A stretch of 8,733 nucleotides of DNA from Gammaproteobacteria bacterium (GCA_030632175.1 DAOVVG010000085.1:1-8733); one strand, 5' to 3'. Positions 1 through 6,925 are shown, counted from the stretch's first letter. Notes: a model not told the origin generated them from the letters alone. Translations and numbers: made by a program.

Positions 1-2
1 CT

Positions 3-116
3 GTGAGCCAGTGGCCGTCGTTTGCACGGGACAGTGGTGTAGAGAGTCATTTGATAGAAGAGATAGCGCGTAATCAGCGCATGGAGTTACTTGGCAATGC
101 TTCGTTGGCAACCTGA
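3..116 (+). CDS. C-terminal end of an unidentified gene (partial)
   Basis: An open frame enters from the left edge and ends at TGA (114-116), giving 37 residues ending in ELLGNASLAT. The amino-acid mix looks protein-like, and a REP-like palindrome lies directly after the stop, as is common at gene ends. The tail 'EEIARNQRMELLG' recalls the final helix of amidohydrolase-type TIM barrels (an 'I..N...LLG' ending), but this is only a resemblance. Because a REP-like element follows, the end of a REP-associated transposase was also considered, but its typical ending is not seen. The opposite strand is also open here, as an extension of the DUF1311 relic frame, so coding on this strand is likely but not certain. 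Confidence 0.4.
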   Translation: MSQWPSFARDSGVESHLIEEIARNQRMELLGNASLAT

Positions 117-120
117 GTGC

Positions 121-154
121 CGGAGAATAATCGCGGACGAGATCCGCTCCTACA
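121..154 (-). repeat. REP-like palindromic element
   Basis: Read on the minus strand, the element begins TGTAGGAGCGGATCTCGTCC and continues GCGATTATTCTCCG. The GCGGA/TCCGC arms (143-147 and 133-137 on the plus strand) form a 5-bp stem with a short loop, preceded by the GTAGGA head typical of REP elements in Gammaproteobacteria. It lies between the end of the left-edge gene and the end of the minus-strand DUF1311 relic, the usual place for REPs. There it could act in 3'-end protection or weak termination. Copy number in the genome cannot be judged from one window. Confidence 0.6.
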
Positions 155-180
155 GATGCTGCGGTTCGGTAATGGTTGAG

Positions 181-428
181 GGGATCTTCAGGAGCGCTTT
201 TCAAGCGCAATAGTGTGTGAAGATAATCGCGGATATCCGTCGCCTTCCAGCAGTCATTGCGTCCCTTGATCCAGTCACGTTGTTCAGGTTGTGGATCTTC
301 CTGGTCTTCCAGCCTGAAACGTTGGGCCTGTTCAGTCCTTGACAGGGTTATGATTCCTCTATGGACAAGCCACCCTGATACCCCGGGTTGCGAACACAGG
401 CGGTCTCGGTTGACTCATCTCCAGACGC
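181..428 (-). pseudogene. Decayed DUF1311 / LprI-like gene relic
   Basis: Reading the minus strand from 300 to 181 gives EDPQPEQRDWIKGRNDCWKA followed by TDIRDYLHTLLRLK. This matches the hallmark end of the DUF1311 (LprI/YecT, lysozyme-inhibitor-like) domain: 'QR.W...RN.CWK..D.R.C....Y..R'. The last conserved Cys appears here as Tyr, and the conserved Tyr as Leu. The upstream part, 428 to 351, reads in another frame (...ESTETACVRNPGYQ...) and fits the early 'E..C..P' part of the same domain. That frame ends at TAA (350-348), while the downstream frame is closed on its upstream side by TGA (417-415). At least one frameshift near 340-350 is therefore needed, and no ATG or signal peptide is visible. 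Family members are small periplasmic or secreted proteins. The downstream half is convincing and the upstream half less so. Confidence 0.55.
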
Positions 429-438
429 TTACTAGACT
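410..438 (+). promoter_or_regulatory. Sigma70-type promoter for the VWA/OmpA lipoprotein gene
   Basis: TTGACT (410-415) and TAGACT (433-438) are separated by exactly 17 bp. The -35 box matches consensus at 5 of 6 positions and the -10 box at 4 of 6. Transcription would begin near 445, leaving a leader of about 88 nt before the ATG at 533. The promoter lies in the upstream end of the DUF1311 relic, so it may have arisen or been exposed as that gene decayed. It is predicted by eye only. Confidence 0.5.
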
Positions 439-532
439 CTGGTCAGGGCGGTACAGAAATGCTGTCCAACGTTCGGGGACACAAATATCTCCCGCTGGCA
501 GCGGCGGGTGAAATCAACAGGGAGAGAGAATA

Positions 533-1621
533 ATGTCAACTTCATCAAGGTTATTATTTCTGGCAGTTATTTCCACCGTGTTGCTGGCGGGTTGTGCCGG
601 GGCGCCATATTCGCCGACATCTTTTACACCGACAGGCGTGGACACGTCGGCCTACGTTGCAAAAGTAGATGCTTTTGTGGTGGTAATGGATGCTTCTTCA
701 TCAATGAATTTTGATTACGAAGACCGCAAGAATTTCTTCTCGGCAAAGGATGTGGTCACTCACATGAATCAGACAATTCCCGAGCTTGGATACAAGGCAG
801 CACTCGTGGGTTTTGGCTCCGGTTCCTGTGTCAATCGCGAAGATGCGAGGGTAGTCTATGGTCCGGCAACCTATCAGCGCGCTGATTTTTCCGATGGCCT
901 GACGCAGCTTGAATGTGCGGGTGGCATCACGCCGATGTCGGAGGGTGTTAATGCCGGCGGCGAGTCTGTAAAAGAAGGCGCGGGCAGGGTTGCCCTGATC
1001 CTGGTCAGTGATTTCTGGCAAATCAACAGTGGCAAGGTCATCGCGACAGTTGACAGGCTGAAGGCAGACTACGGGGACAGGTTGTGCATTCACACTATTA
1101 AGGTAGGTGATGACGGGCAGAGTGGTGATCTGGTTGCCGCGCTTGCCGGGGTCAACTCCTGTGGTTCCTCAGTGGATGCGGCATCGCTGGCTTCTTCTGC
1201 AGCCATGAACGAGTATGTTACTGATGTACTGCTTACGCCTGCTGCAGTCGTCAAGTACGAGAAAAACACCATGTCTTCATCTGCCCTGTTCGATCATGAC
1301 AAGTCTGTTCTGAAGGACGAGGGCAAGGCTGCGCTGCATGCGCTGGATGAATCAATCAAGTCCAAAGGTGCCAGTGTTGTCGATATCGATGTCATCGGGC
1401 ATACCGACAGTGACGGAACTGAAGAGTACAACATGGCACTGTCAGTCCGTCGTGCAGAAGCCGTCAGGGACTATATGGTCAGTGAGGGTGTCGACTCATC
1501 TATTATCGACGTATCAGGAAAGGGCGAGTCCATGCCGGTTTTCAGCAATGCTACCAGTGCCGGTCGTGCCGAGAACCGTCGGGTTGATATCCACGTGGGC
1601 GTGAGGCAGCCCGCTAACTGA
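533..1621 (+). CDS. Lipoprotein with VWA domain and OmpA C-terminal domain
   Basis: This 362-residue protein is probably anchored in the outer membrane and bound to peptidoglycan. Residues 1-21 form a lipoprotein signal ending in LAGC (Cys21); Ala at +2 favours outer-membrane sorting. Residues 46-235 form a von Willebrand A domain with a complete-looking MIDAS metal site: D53-x-S55-x-S57, T133 in 'GGITP', and D160 in 'LVSD'. Four cysteines (99, 128, 185, 210) could form two disulfides. Residues 249-355 are an OmpA domain with 'GHTDSDGTEEYNMALSVRRA'; D292 and R307 are the expected diaminopimelate-binding pair. The ATG at 533 has a GGAGAG Shine-Dalgarno at 521-526. The gene is monocistronic, between its own promoter and a strong terminator. 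The partner or ligand of the VWA domain is unknown. VWA plus OmpA lipoproteins are known in other proteobacteria, without a settled role. Confidence 0.88.
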   Translation: MSTSSRLLFLAVISTVLLAGCAGAPYSPTSFTPTGVDTSAYVAKVDAFVVVMDASSSMNFDYEDRKNFFSAKDVVTHMNQTIPELGYKAALVGFGSGSCVNREDARVVYGPATYQRADFSDGLTQLECAGGITPMSEGVNAGGESVKEGAGRVALILVSDFWQINSGKVIATVDRLKADYGDRLCIHTIKVGDDGQSGDLVAALAGVNSCGSSVDAASLASSAAMNEYVTDVLLTPAAVVKYEKNTMSSSALFDHDKSVLKDEGKAALHALDESIKSKGASVVDIDVIGHTDSDGTEEYNMALSVRRAEAVRDYMVSEGVDSSIIDVSGKGESMPVFSNATSAGRAENRRVDIHVGVRQPAN

Positions 1622-1643
1622 TCAGTGCTGCGTTGATTGATCA

Positions 1644-1677
1644 GCCCGCCGTCCGCCCTTGGTCGGCGGGCTTTTTT
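1644..1677 (+). terminator. Rho-independent terminator after the VWA/OmpA gene
   Basis: GCCCGCCG (1644-1651) pairs perfectly with CGGCGGGC (1664-1671) across a 12-nt loop, followed directly by six T (1672-1677). It sits 22 bp after the stop codon and separates the lipoprotein gene from bioA, so bioA should need its own promoter or readthrough. Confidence 0.9.
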
Positions 1678-1713
1678 ATGTCATCACGGTTAGCAGGAAT
1701 GACTACACATTAA

Positions 1714-3012
1714 ATGACGGTTGATCCGATTTCACAGTTGCTTGCCCTGGACCGGGCGCATGTGTGGCACCCCTACAGCGCCATGAATGGCGAGCAACCG
1801 GTTTATCCCGTGGTGTCTGCAGAAGGCGTGCGGTTGAAGCTGGCAGATGGCAGGGAACTCATTGATGGCATGTCTTCCTGGTGGTGCGCGATTCACGGCT
1901 ATAACCATCCTGTCATGAATGCGGCGCTGATTTCACAGCTTGATGCAATGGCGCACGTTATGTTCGGCGGGTTAACGCATCCACCTGCCGTCAAGCTGGC
2001 AAAAAGACTGGTCGAGCTGACACCGGCTCCTCTGCAATCGGTCTTTTTTTCTGACTCCGGGTCGGTTGCCGTGGAAGTCGCCATGAAAATGGCCATTCAG
2101 TACTGGCATGCCAGGGGGCGGTCGGGCAAGCAGCATTTTCTGGCGCTTCGCGGTGGCTATCATGGTGATACGTTTGGCGCCATGTCAGTCTGTGATCCGG
2201 TCACCGGTATGCATGGCCTGTTCAGTGAGGTGCTGGCGCAGCAGTTCTTTGTGGATTCTCCATCCTGCCGTTTTGGTGATCCGTGTGAGCACAATGATAT
2301 CGCGCCGTTGTCGGAACAACTTGATACGCATGCCGGGCAGATCGCGGCCATCATTCTGGAGCCGGTGGTCCAGGGGGCCGGGGGTATGCGTTTTTATTCA
2401 GCGGACTACCTGCGGCATGTGCGAGAGCTGTGTGACCGCTTCGATGTATTGCTGATCTTTGATGAGATCGCGACCGGATTTGGTCGTACCGGCAAGCTGT
2501 TTGCCTGCGAACACGCCGGGGTTACACCGGATATGATGTGTGTTGGCAAGGCGCTGACCGGTGGTTATCTGTCGCTTGCGGCGACATTGACGACGGTGCA
2601 GGTCAGTGAAACCCTCAGTGGTGGTGACCCGGGGCTGTTTATGCACGGTCCTACCTTTATGGCGAATCCGCTTGCATGTGCTGCCGGGCTTGCCAGTATT
2701 GATTTGCTGGTCACATCACCCTGGCAGGAGCGCATTACCGGTATCGAGCAGACGTTGCGAGCAGGGCTGGAGCCTTGCCGGGAATTTGCGTGGGTAAAGG
2801 ATGTGCGGGTACTGGGTGCGATTGGGGTTGTGGAACTCGCAGCACCTGTGGATATGCAGGTGGTGCAACCGCAATTTGTCGAGGCAGGTGTCTGGGTGCG
2901 GCCTTTCGGGAAGCTGGTTTACCTCATGCCGCCCTACATCATTGGTCAGTCGGACCTGCAGCAGCTGACAGCAGCGGTCGTCGAGGTTGTCAGCGCTTGT
3001 GGGCAGTCATAG
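1714..3012 (+). CDS. bioA: Adenosylmethionine-8-amino-7-oxononanoate aminotransferase (BioA)
   Basis: BioA is a PLP-dependent enzyme of biotin synthesis. It moves an amino group from S-adenosylmethionine to 8-amino-7-oxononanoate (KAPA), giving 7,8-diaminopelargonate, in the cytoplasm. The 432-residue length is normal. Diagnostic segments are WHPYSAM (18-24), the substrate-site 'SSWW' (54-57) with 'AIHGYNHP', 'GGYHGDT' with Tyr149 stacking on the cofactor, the PLP-nitrogen Asp250 in 'FDEIATGFGRTG', the Schiff-base Lys279 in 'VGKALTGG', 'HGPTF' (311-315) and 'RPFGKLVYLMPPYI' near the end. The start at 1714 aligns with the usual N-terminus (MT.D...LD..H.WHPY). The ribosome site is poor: AGGAA (1695-1699) is about 14 nt away. 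No bioB, F, C or D is nearby. It converges on the PilZ gene with 11 bp between stop codons and no visible terminator. Confidence 0.96.
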   Translation: MTVDPISQLLALDRAHVWHPYSAMNGEQPVYPVVSAEGVRLKLADGRELIDGMSSWWCAIHGYNHPVMNAALISQLDAMAHVMFGGLTHPPAVKLAKRLVELTPAPLQSVFFSDSGSVAVEVAMKMAIQYWHARGRSGKQHFLALRGGYHGDTFGAMSVCDPVTGMHGLFSEVLAQQFFVDSPSCRFGDPCEHNDIAPLSEQLDTHAGQIAAIILEPVVQGAGGMRFYSADYLRHVRELCDRFDVLLIFDEIATGFGRTGKLFACEHAGVTPDMMCVGKALTGGYLSLAATLTTVQVSETLSGGDPGLFMHGPTFMANPLACAAGLASIDLLVTSPWQERITGIEQTLRAGLEPCREFAWVKDVRVLGAIGVVELAAPVDMQVVQPQFVEAGVWVRPFGKLVYLMPPYIIGQSDLQQLTAAVVEVVSACGQS

Positions 3013-3023
3013 ATGACGGCTTG

Positions 3024-3371
3024 CTATCCTGTCAGGTTCCTGACGCGTTCGAGGTCTTCGTCGGATATATCGATGATATAGAAGCCGCTCCAGTGCTGCG
3101 TCTGGTCACCGGAAGCATGGCACCACAGGCTTTCGGCGCCAATTTGAATCGGGCCTGCATTCCCGGACTCGGTGTCAAATTCCAGCGAAAGCTGGAAAAT
3201 ATTGTCCTCGGTGACGGGTTTTGAACCCAGTAGCATGAAGCCTTCCTCGCTAATATTGACGAGTTGTCCAAGGACTTCACCGGTCTGCCTGTCAGTCACG
3301 TGAATAACTTCGGAGACTTCTACACGTTTATGGCCGCGCATTTCCTGAATTGAATTTTCAAAGGTGCTCAT
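3024..3371 (-). CDS. Single-domain PilZ protein (probable cyclic-di-GMP receptor)
   Basis: This 115-residue cytoplasmic protein consists almost entirely of a PilZ domain. The two c-di-GMP binding motifs are intact: R12-G-H-K-R16 (RxxxR) and N39-I-S-E-E-G44 (D/NxSxxG), with the usual 23-residue spacing. The following 'FMLLGSKPV' strand and the late 'WSGFYIIDISDED' strand and helix fit the beta-barrel fold. Family knowledge says such domains change conformation on binding c-di-GMP and pass the signal to partners in motility, exopolysaccharide or adhesion. The ATG (3369-3371, complement) has a GGGAG ribosome site (complement of 3381-3385). It lies 24 bp after the DUF1631 gene, so the two are very probably cotranscribed and may act on each other. 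It is not linked to pilus genes here, so the name pilZ itself is not applied. Confidence 0.92.
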   Translation of the reverse strand: MSTFENSIQEMRGHKRVEVSEVIHVTDRQTGEVLGQLVNISEEGFMLLGSKPVTEDNIFQLSLEFDTESGNAGPIQIGAESLWCHASGDQTQHWSGFYIIDISDEDLERVRNLTG

Positions 3372-3395
3372 CTTGTATTACTCCCGTATTTAAGG

Positions 3396-5648
3396 TTAGG
3401 CAAATGCTTTTTGCTCGCCGCCCAGCATGCGGCGAATGGCTTCCAGTGCCCTGTGAACAAGCGGGTGTTGTTCATCCTGAATTATGCTGGCCCTGCCGGT
3501 TGCCATCATTGTGGCCAGCTCTGTTTGTTTCCTGACAATGACTCGCATGCCCATGCTGTTAACAAACATGTAGTTCCCTGACATTTTTGAATACCATGAA
3601 AGTTTTACATGCACAGGCAATGAATTTTCATTTTCCTGGATCGAGAACCAGGTGCCGAATGGAATATTATGTAATTCATCGAGGGCCGCCTGTTCCTCGG
3701 TTGACAGTTCATCAGCTGTCGCTTCTATACTGCTCTCATCGTTGCTGAACGTTTCATCGTGTGAGGTAGCGGGCTCCGGTGTGTCAGCTTGTGTTTCTTT
3801 ACAGGCCGATTCGTCAATCGGGGCGTTCAGGATGGCTTCCTGAATATCCCGAATCAGTGCAAGCTGTGATTCGTTATTAGAACTGCCGTAGGCATCAAGT
3901 GTGTCGAATGCCAACTCTATATATTTTTGTACCTCCGGGAGTCTCTCGCGGAGTTCTGTTTGTGCTTCACTGGATGAGCGTGGCTCGACGCTCCAGATGA
4001 TGGCCTCGACTGTCTGCATGGCGAGATGCCAGCTGTCACTCTCCGCCGCACCCGGTTCGCGGAGATAAATAAACATGAGCTTTTCCTGCCAGACATCATT
4101 CAGCAGTTTTTTGACGGGTGCCGGTATGGCGTGCCCATCGGTGCATGAGCGAATCGCTGCAGCGGCATGTTTGCGTGCAACACCGAGTTTTTCCTTGCCT
4201 TCAGCGGCCTGCCGCGTTCGTTTTTCAATTGCAGCTGACTTGATCTCCATGTCCTGTACGCTGGCACGAAACAGTTCCAGCAGATCACTGAATATATCAA
4301 TATTATTTTCAAATTCTGCGAGAGTACGTTCGACGACATTATGAATGGAGGGGAAGATGCCGCGTTCAAGATTTTCCTCGAACACCCAGCGTGCAGATGC
4401 CTTTGCGAGCGTATTCAGAAGCTCATGGGCCGGGTGCCGTGTGTTGGTAAACAGGCCCTTGTCAATGATCGCGACCTTGAGATAGGGCGTGTGCAGGCGA
4501 CTCAGTTCAGCCTTGGCAACGTTGGGAATCTCGTCATCATTGAGCATGTACTCAAACATCATGCCGACGAGGTCAATGACCTGGGTGTCAGCCGTTGGCA
4601 GCCTGCGCCGGTCAATACCGTCAAACAGTCGATCACGGTCAGCAGACAGACCTGCAACCAGGTTGGCAACCAGTTGTTCTTTTCCCCTGACATCGGATGC
4701 ATCGAACGAGTTGACGGTTACCGCCGGTGTGTCAGCATGATTGTCTTGCTGCAGTTTATGCAGCGCTGAAACCAGTTCTGCCTGTGGCAGCGGGTTGTTA
4801 ATGCTGGAACCGGACTGGGCATGACTTTCCCGGCTATTGTCCTGACCCTGGTCGTCACGGCGCGCGAGCAGTTGCATGATGTTTCCAAACAGCTCATCAC
4901 CCAGCGACTGGTTGCTGCTTTCATTGCCTGCGGATTCGGTTTCGCCAGCAACCTGTCCTTGTGTTTTTACCTGCGCCTTTTCCGGGTTAATGCGGACCTG
5001 GTATTTAAGGTTGGGAAGCAGTCCGGCCTTCAGCAGGTGTTTGTTGTACTCGTCGTACAGTAATGTTGTCTTGCTGAGCACAAACTTGTTAAACAGCATG
5101 TACACAATCAGCAGGGTCTGGTGCTCAAGCACCAGGTCTTTAGCAGCGAGATGAAAGGCATTGGCGAGGCAGCTGGGCCCTCCCGGGATATCCTTTTCTT
5201 CCATCTGGCGGCCATGATTCAGTATTGCAAGTCGTTGACGCAAGGCAACCAGTTCCTGCGAGGATCCCAGTGATGCGCTGGCGGTCATGTTCTGAATGGC
5301 CACCTGTATATCGGTGTCATCTTTGCTGACCAGTTCCATTGAGATGTTTGCGTCGCCGTGAGTGAGGTCTTCCTGCGTACCTGTACAGCCAAAATCAGCG
5401 AAGCTGCGCCCCAGTTCCTGGTAAAAGGTGCTTTCCACATTTTCACGGTTTTTCTGGATAACACTCATGGCCTCGAAGAAGCGTAATTGCGAGGCGCTGG
5501 ACTGGGCTTTTTCGGCAAATTCAAGAAACGCCGTGTCACTGTTTTCGTACATCTTTTTGATGTGCGCGCGCAGGTGTTTCAGTACGATGTTATGGCACTC
5601 GTCAAGAAAGCCCAGAGTGGTGGCCGGCATGCTGTTTGTAGATTGCAT
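3396..5648 (-). CDS. DUF1631 family protein, 750 residues
   Basis: This is a large soluble protein of the DUF1631 (PF07793) family; some database entries for the family carry the unsupported name 'thymidine phosphorylase'. No signal peptide or membrane segment is seen. The N-terminal 1-215 is helical ('FLDECHNIVLKHL...', 'QLRFFEAM'). A polar Gln/Ser-rich linker follows at about 228-285. The family hallmark is at 357-416 ('VIDLVGMMFEYMLNDDEIP', then 'YLKVAIIDKGLF', then 'HPAHELLNTLA'). A helical part is followed by an acidic linker (about 610-655) and a compact C-terminal domain, 661-745, with 'GTWFS', 'VKLSWYSKMSGNYMFVN' and 'HRALEAIRRML', typical of the family's end and possibly PilZ-like in fold. 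The start has AAGG 7 nt upstream. It is first in an operon with the PilZ gene, which suggests a cyclic-di-GMP-linked role; the molecular function is unknown. Confidence 0.9.
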   Translation of the reverse strand: MQSTNSMPATTLGFLDECHNIVLKHLRAHIKKMYENSDTAFLEFAEKAQSSASQLRFFEAMSVIQKNRENVESTFYQELGRSFADFGCTGTQEDLTHGDANISMELVSKDDTDIQVAIQNMTASASLGSSQELVALRQRLAILNHGRQMEEKDIPGGPSCLANAFHLAAKDLVLEHQTLLIVYMLFNKFVLSKTTLLYDEYNKHLLKAGLLPNLKYQVRINPEKAQVKTQGQVAGETESAGNESSNQSLGDELFGNIMQLLARRDDQGQDNSRESHAQSGSSINNPLPQAELVSALHKLQQDNHADTPAVTVNSFDASDVRGKEQLVANLVAGLSADRDRLFDGIDRRRLPTADTQVIDLVGMMFEYMLNDDEIPNVAKAELSRLHTPYLKVAIIDKGLFTNTRHPAHELLNTLAKASARWVFEENLERGIFPSIHNVVERTLAEFENNIDIFSDLLELFRASVQDMEIKSAAIEKRTRQAAEGKEKLGVARKHAAAAIRSCTDGHAIPAPVKKLLNDVWQEKLMFIYLREPGAAESDSWHLAMQTVEAIIWSVEPRSSSEAQTELRERLPEVQKYIELAFDTLDAYGSSNNESQLALIRDIQEAILNAPIDESACKETQADTPEPATSHDETFSNDESSIEATADELSTEEQAALDELHNIPFGTWFSIQENENSLPVHVKLSWYSKMSGNYMFVNSMGMRVIVRKQTELATMMATGRASIIQDEQHPLVHRALEAIRRMLGGEQKAFA

Positions 5649-5888
5649 ATTCTTACCTTATATATCGTTCATCAGGGACAGCCCGATAACAGGTCCTGCA
5701 TGGCGCGGCAGGCCGGTATACGCGCGTAACACCCTGACATCGGCGGTTGCAGTGATTTCTTAAGGTAGAGGGAAAAGCGTGTGATGCCGTTGCAGATGAC
5801 ATGGTTTGGTTGCTGGATATCCTCTGTGTGGCAGGAGAGTCCGTAATATCCGGTCTACAATAGCAATCAACACGGGGGGGTAAAGATC
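5649..5888. promoter_or_regulatory. Divergent intergenic region between DUF1631 and membrane-protein genes
   Basis: These 240 bp must hold the start signals for two divergent genes, but no clear sigma70 pair is seen on either strand. On the plus side, TACAAT (5856-5861) and TAATAT (5844-5849) are possible -10 boxes without convincing -35 partners. On the minus side, a TAAG...GCCGATGT arrangement (complement of 5762-5737, 14-nt spacer) faintly resembles a flagellar sigma28 promoter. No coding frame with family features was found in it. Confidence 0.35.
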
Positions 5889-6428
5889 ATGTCGACAGAG
5901 AAGCCAGGTGGCGACAGGCCTGTCCGGGCCAATCTTGTGACTTTTATGCTGTTGGTAGTGCTGTCCGTGATTGGTGTTGGAATTACGGATTACTCGCCTG
6001 CAGACGCCCACCGCTACTGGATCTTCATGGTGTTTGTCTGTGCGGTTATGTCAATTCTTGGTGGGCTTTCGCAGTCACGCGGGCAGCAAAACAGGCGCTC
6101 GGTAGCCTGGCTTACAACACAGGTTCTGCACTGGTCAGCCTGTATCGCTGCGGTCCTGGTTGTCTATTTGCTGGTGCATACCGGGCGTGTCAATAACGCG
6201 GATGCCGGGTTGATTATGTTGCTGCTGCTGGCGCTGACCGTGTTTCTGAATGGTGCGCATGTCGGTTCATACTTCTACCTGCTCGGGTTCTTTTTGGGGT
6301 TGATGACCATCACCATGGCCTATATCGAGCAGTACATCTGGTTTATCCTGGTTGCCGCGGTAATTACCATGATTGTTGCGATCTACTGGGACAGGCTGGT
6401 GGCAGTGAAGCGTAAAGCTTCAGGGTGA
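5889..6428 (+). CDS. Unrecognised six-helix inner-membrane protein
   Basis: This 179-residue protein matches no family I can name. It has six likely transmembrane helices at about 15-33, 43-61, 76-96, 104-122, 126-144 and 149-167. The short N-terminus and the ends 'RLVAVKRKASG' and 'SRGQQNRRS' are positively charged, which by the positive-inside rule puts both termini in the cytoplasm. A polar or charged residue falls within or at the edge of some helices (H81, E147, D168), but no motif suggests transport or catalysis. The ATG at 5889 follows a run of seven G (5874-5880) with 8 nt between, an unusually G-rich ribosome site. It stands alone, divergent from DUF1631 and convergent with the FG-GAP relic. 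A small sensor, transporter subunit or accessory membrane protein are all possible. Confidence 0.75.
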   Translation: MSTEKPGGDRPVRANLVTFMLLVVLSVIGVGITDYSPADAHRYWIFMVFVCAVMSILGGLSQSRGQQNRRSVAWLTTQVLHWSACIAAVLVVYLLVHTGRVNNADAGLIMLLLLALTVFLNGAHVGSYFYLLGFFLGLMTITMAYIEQYIWFILVAAVITMIVAIYWDRLVAVKRKASG

Positions 6429-6434
6429 GAATTC

Positions 6435-6465
6435 CACCGGTTAAAAGTCGGGTCGTAACGGTTTT
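6435..6465 (+). terminator. Weak possible terminator after the membrane-protein gene
   Basis: ACCGGTTA (6436-6443) can pair with TAACGGT (6456-6462) if one G is bulged, followed by a short T run (6462-6465). It is 8 bp after the stop of the membrane-protein gene, so position favours the call, but the stem is imperfect and the T tract short. Confidence 0.3.
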
Positions 6466-6504
6466 GTGCGTTGCTACGGATCCGCAGCAGGGGAGCGGGC
6501 GGCG

Positions 6505-6855
6505 CTAGTTGCAATCCCCGATGCCCGGGAAACGCAGCGGGGCGTCACGCTCACACCCGGTTCGGGTATCAGGTTCATCCATGAACAGTATCCAGACAGT
6601 ACCGAGATTGTTTTCAAAAGGCGCACCCACAATAAGGTCGCCAACACCGTCTGCTTCCAGATCACCGATGACCGCAATGGCACTGCCACTGCCAAACTCA
6701 CTGTTTATTGAAAGTCCGCCCTCAAAATTTCCCTGGGTTTCCGATATTTTCTGTTAAGAGTCGACGTTGATTGTCACGACAGCTTGACCCTCATGACAGG
6801 CCGCCACGGAGACGGTCAGGGCGATGAGCCGCAGGGTTCTTGAAAGGATATTCAT
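6505..6855 (-). pseudogene. Short FG-GAP repeat lipoprotein gene with one in-frame stop
   Basis: The minus strand from ATG (6855-6853) to TAG (6507-6505) stays in one frame for 117 codons apart from a single TAA at codon 34 (6756-6754). Before it lies a lipoprotein signal, MNILSRTLRLIALTVSVAAC, with lipobox VAAC at Cys20. After it the frame continues QKISETQGNF, then 'FGSGSAIAVIGDLEADGVGD' and 'LIVGAPFENN...GTVWILFMD'. This is one FG-GAP (integrin-alpha-like, calcium-binding propeller blade) repeat; in this family 'QKIS.TQG.F' commonly stands just before such a blade. The TAA sits where a residue preceding QKIS is expected, so a point nonsense mutation is the simplest reading. One blade cannot make a propeller, so the gene was probably already a truncated remnant of a multi-repeat surface protein. 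No good ribosome site is seen. Recoding of TAA is possible but unlikely. Confidence 0.75.
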
Positions 6856-6925
6856 GGCCACTACAGGTACAGATAACCGGTGAATGAATGCGACTGATAA
6901 TGTGGCGCAACTCTGCCCCGATTTA

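Noticed and set aside
257..511. 84-residue plus-strand open frame
   Set aside because: It is rich in Arg, Ser and Trp with no family features, and the minus strand of the same stretch carries the recognisable DUF1311 core; it is a shadow.
3013..3023. Shared terminator between convergent bioA and PilZ genes
   Set aside because: Only 11 bp separate the stops, and no stem followed by a T run is visible on either strand.
4341..4769. 142-residue plus-strand frame antisense to the DUF1631 gene
   Set aside because: It has no ribosome site or recognisable motif; the minus strand carries the well-kept DUF1631 hallmark here.
6466..6757. Two plus-strand frames and one minus-strand frame of 75-82 residues
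   Set aside because: They are shadows of the FG-GAP relic, whose frame carries a signal peptide and a family motif that these lack.
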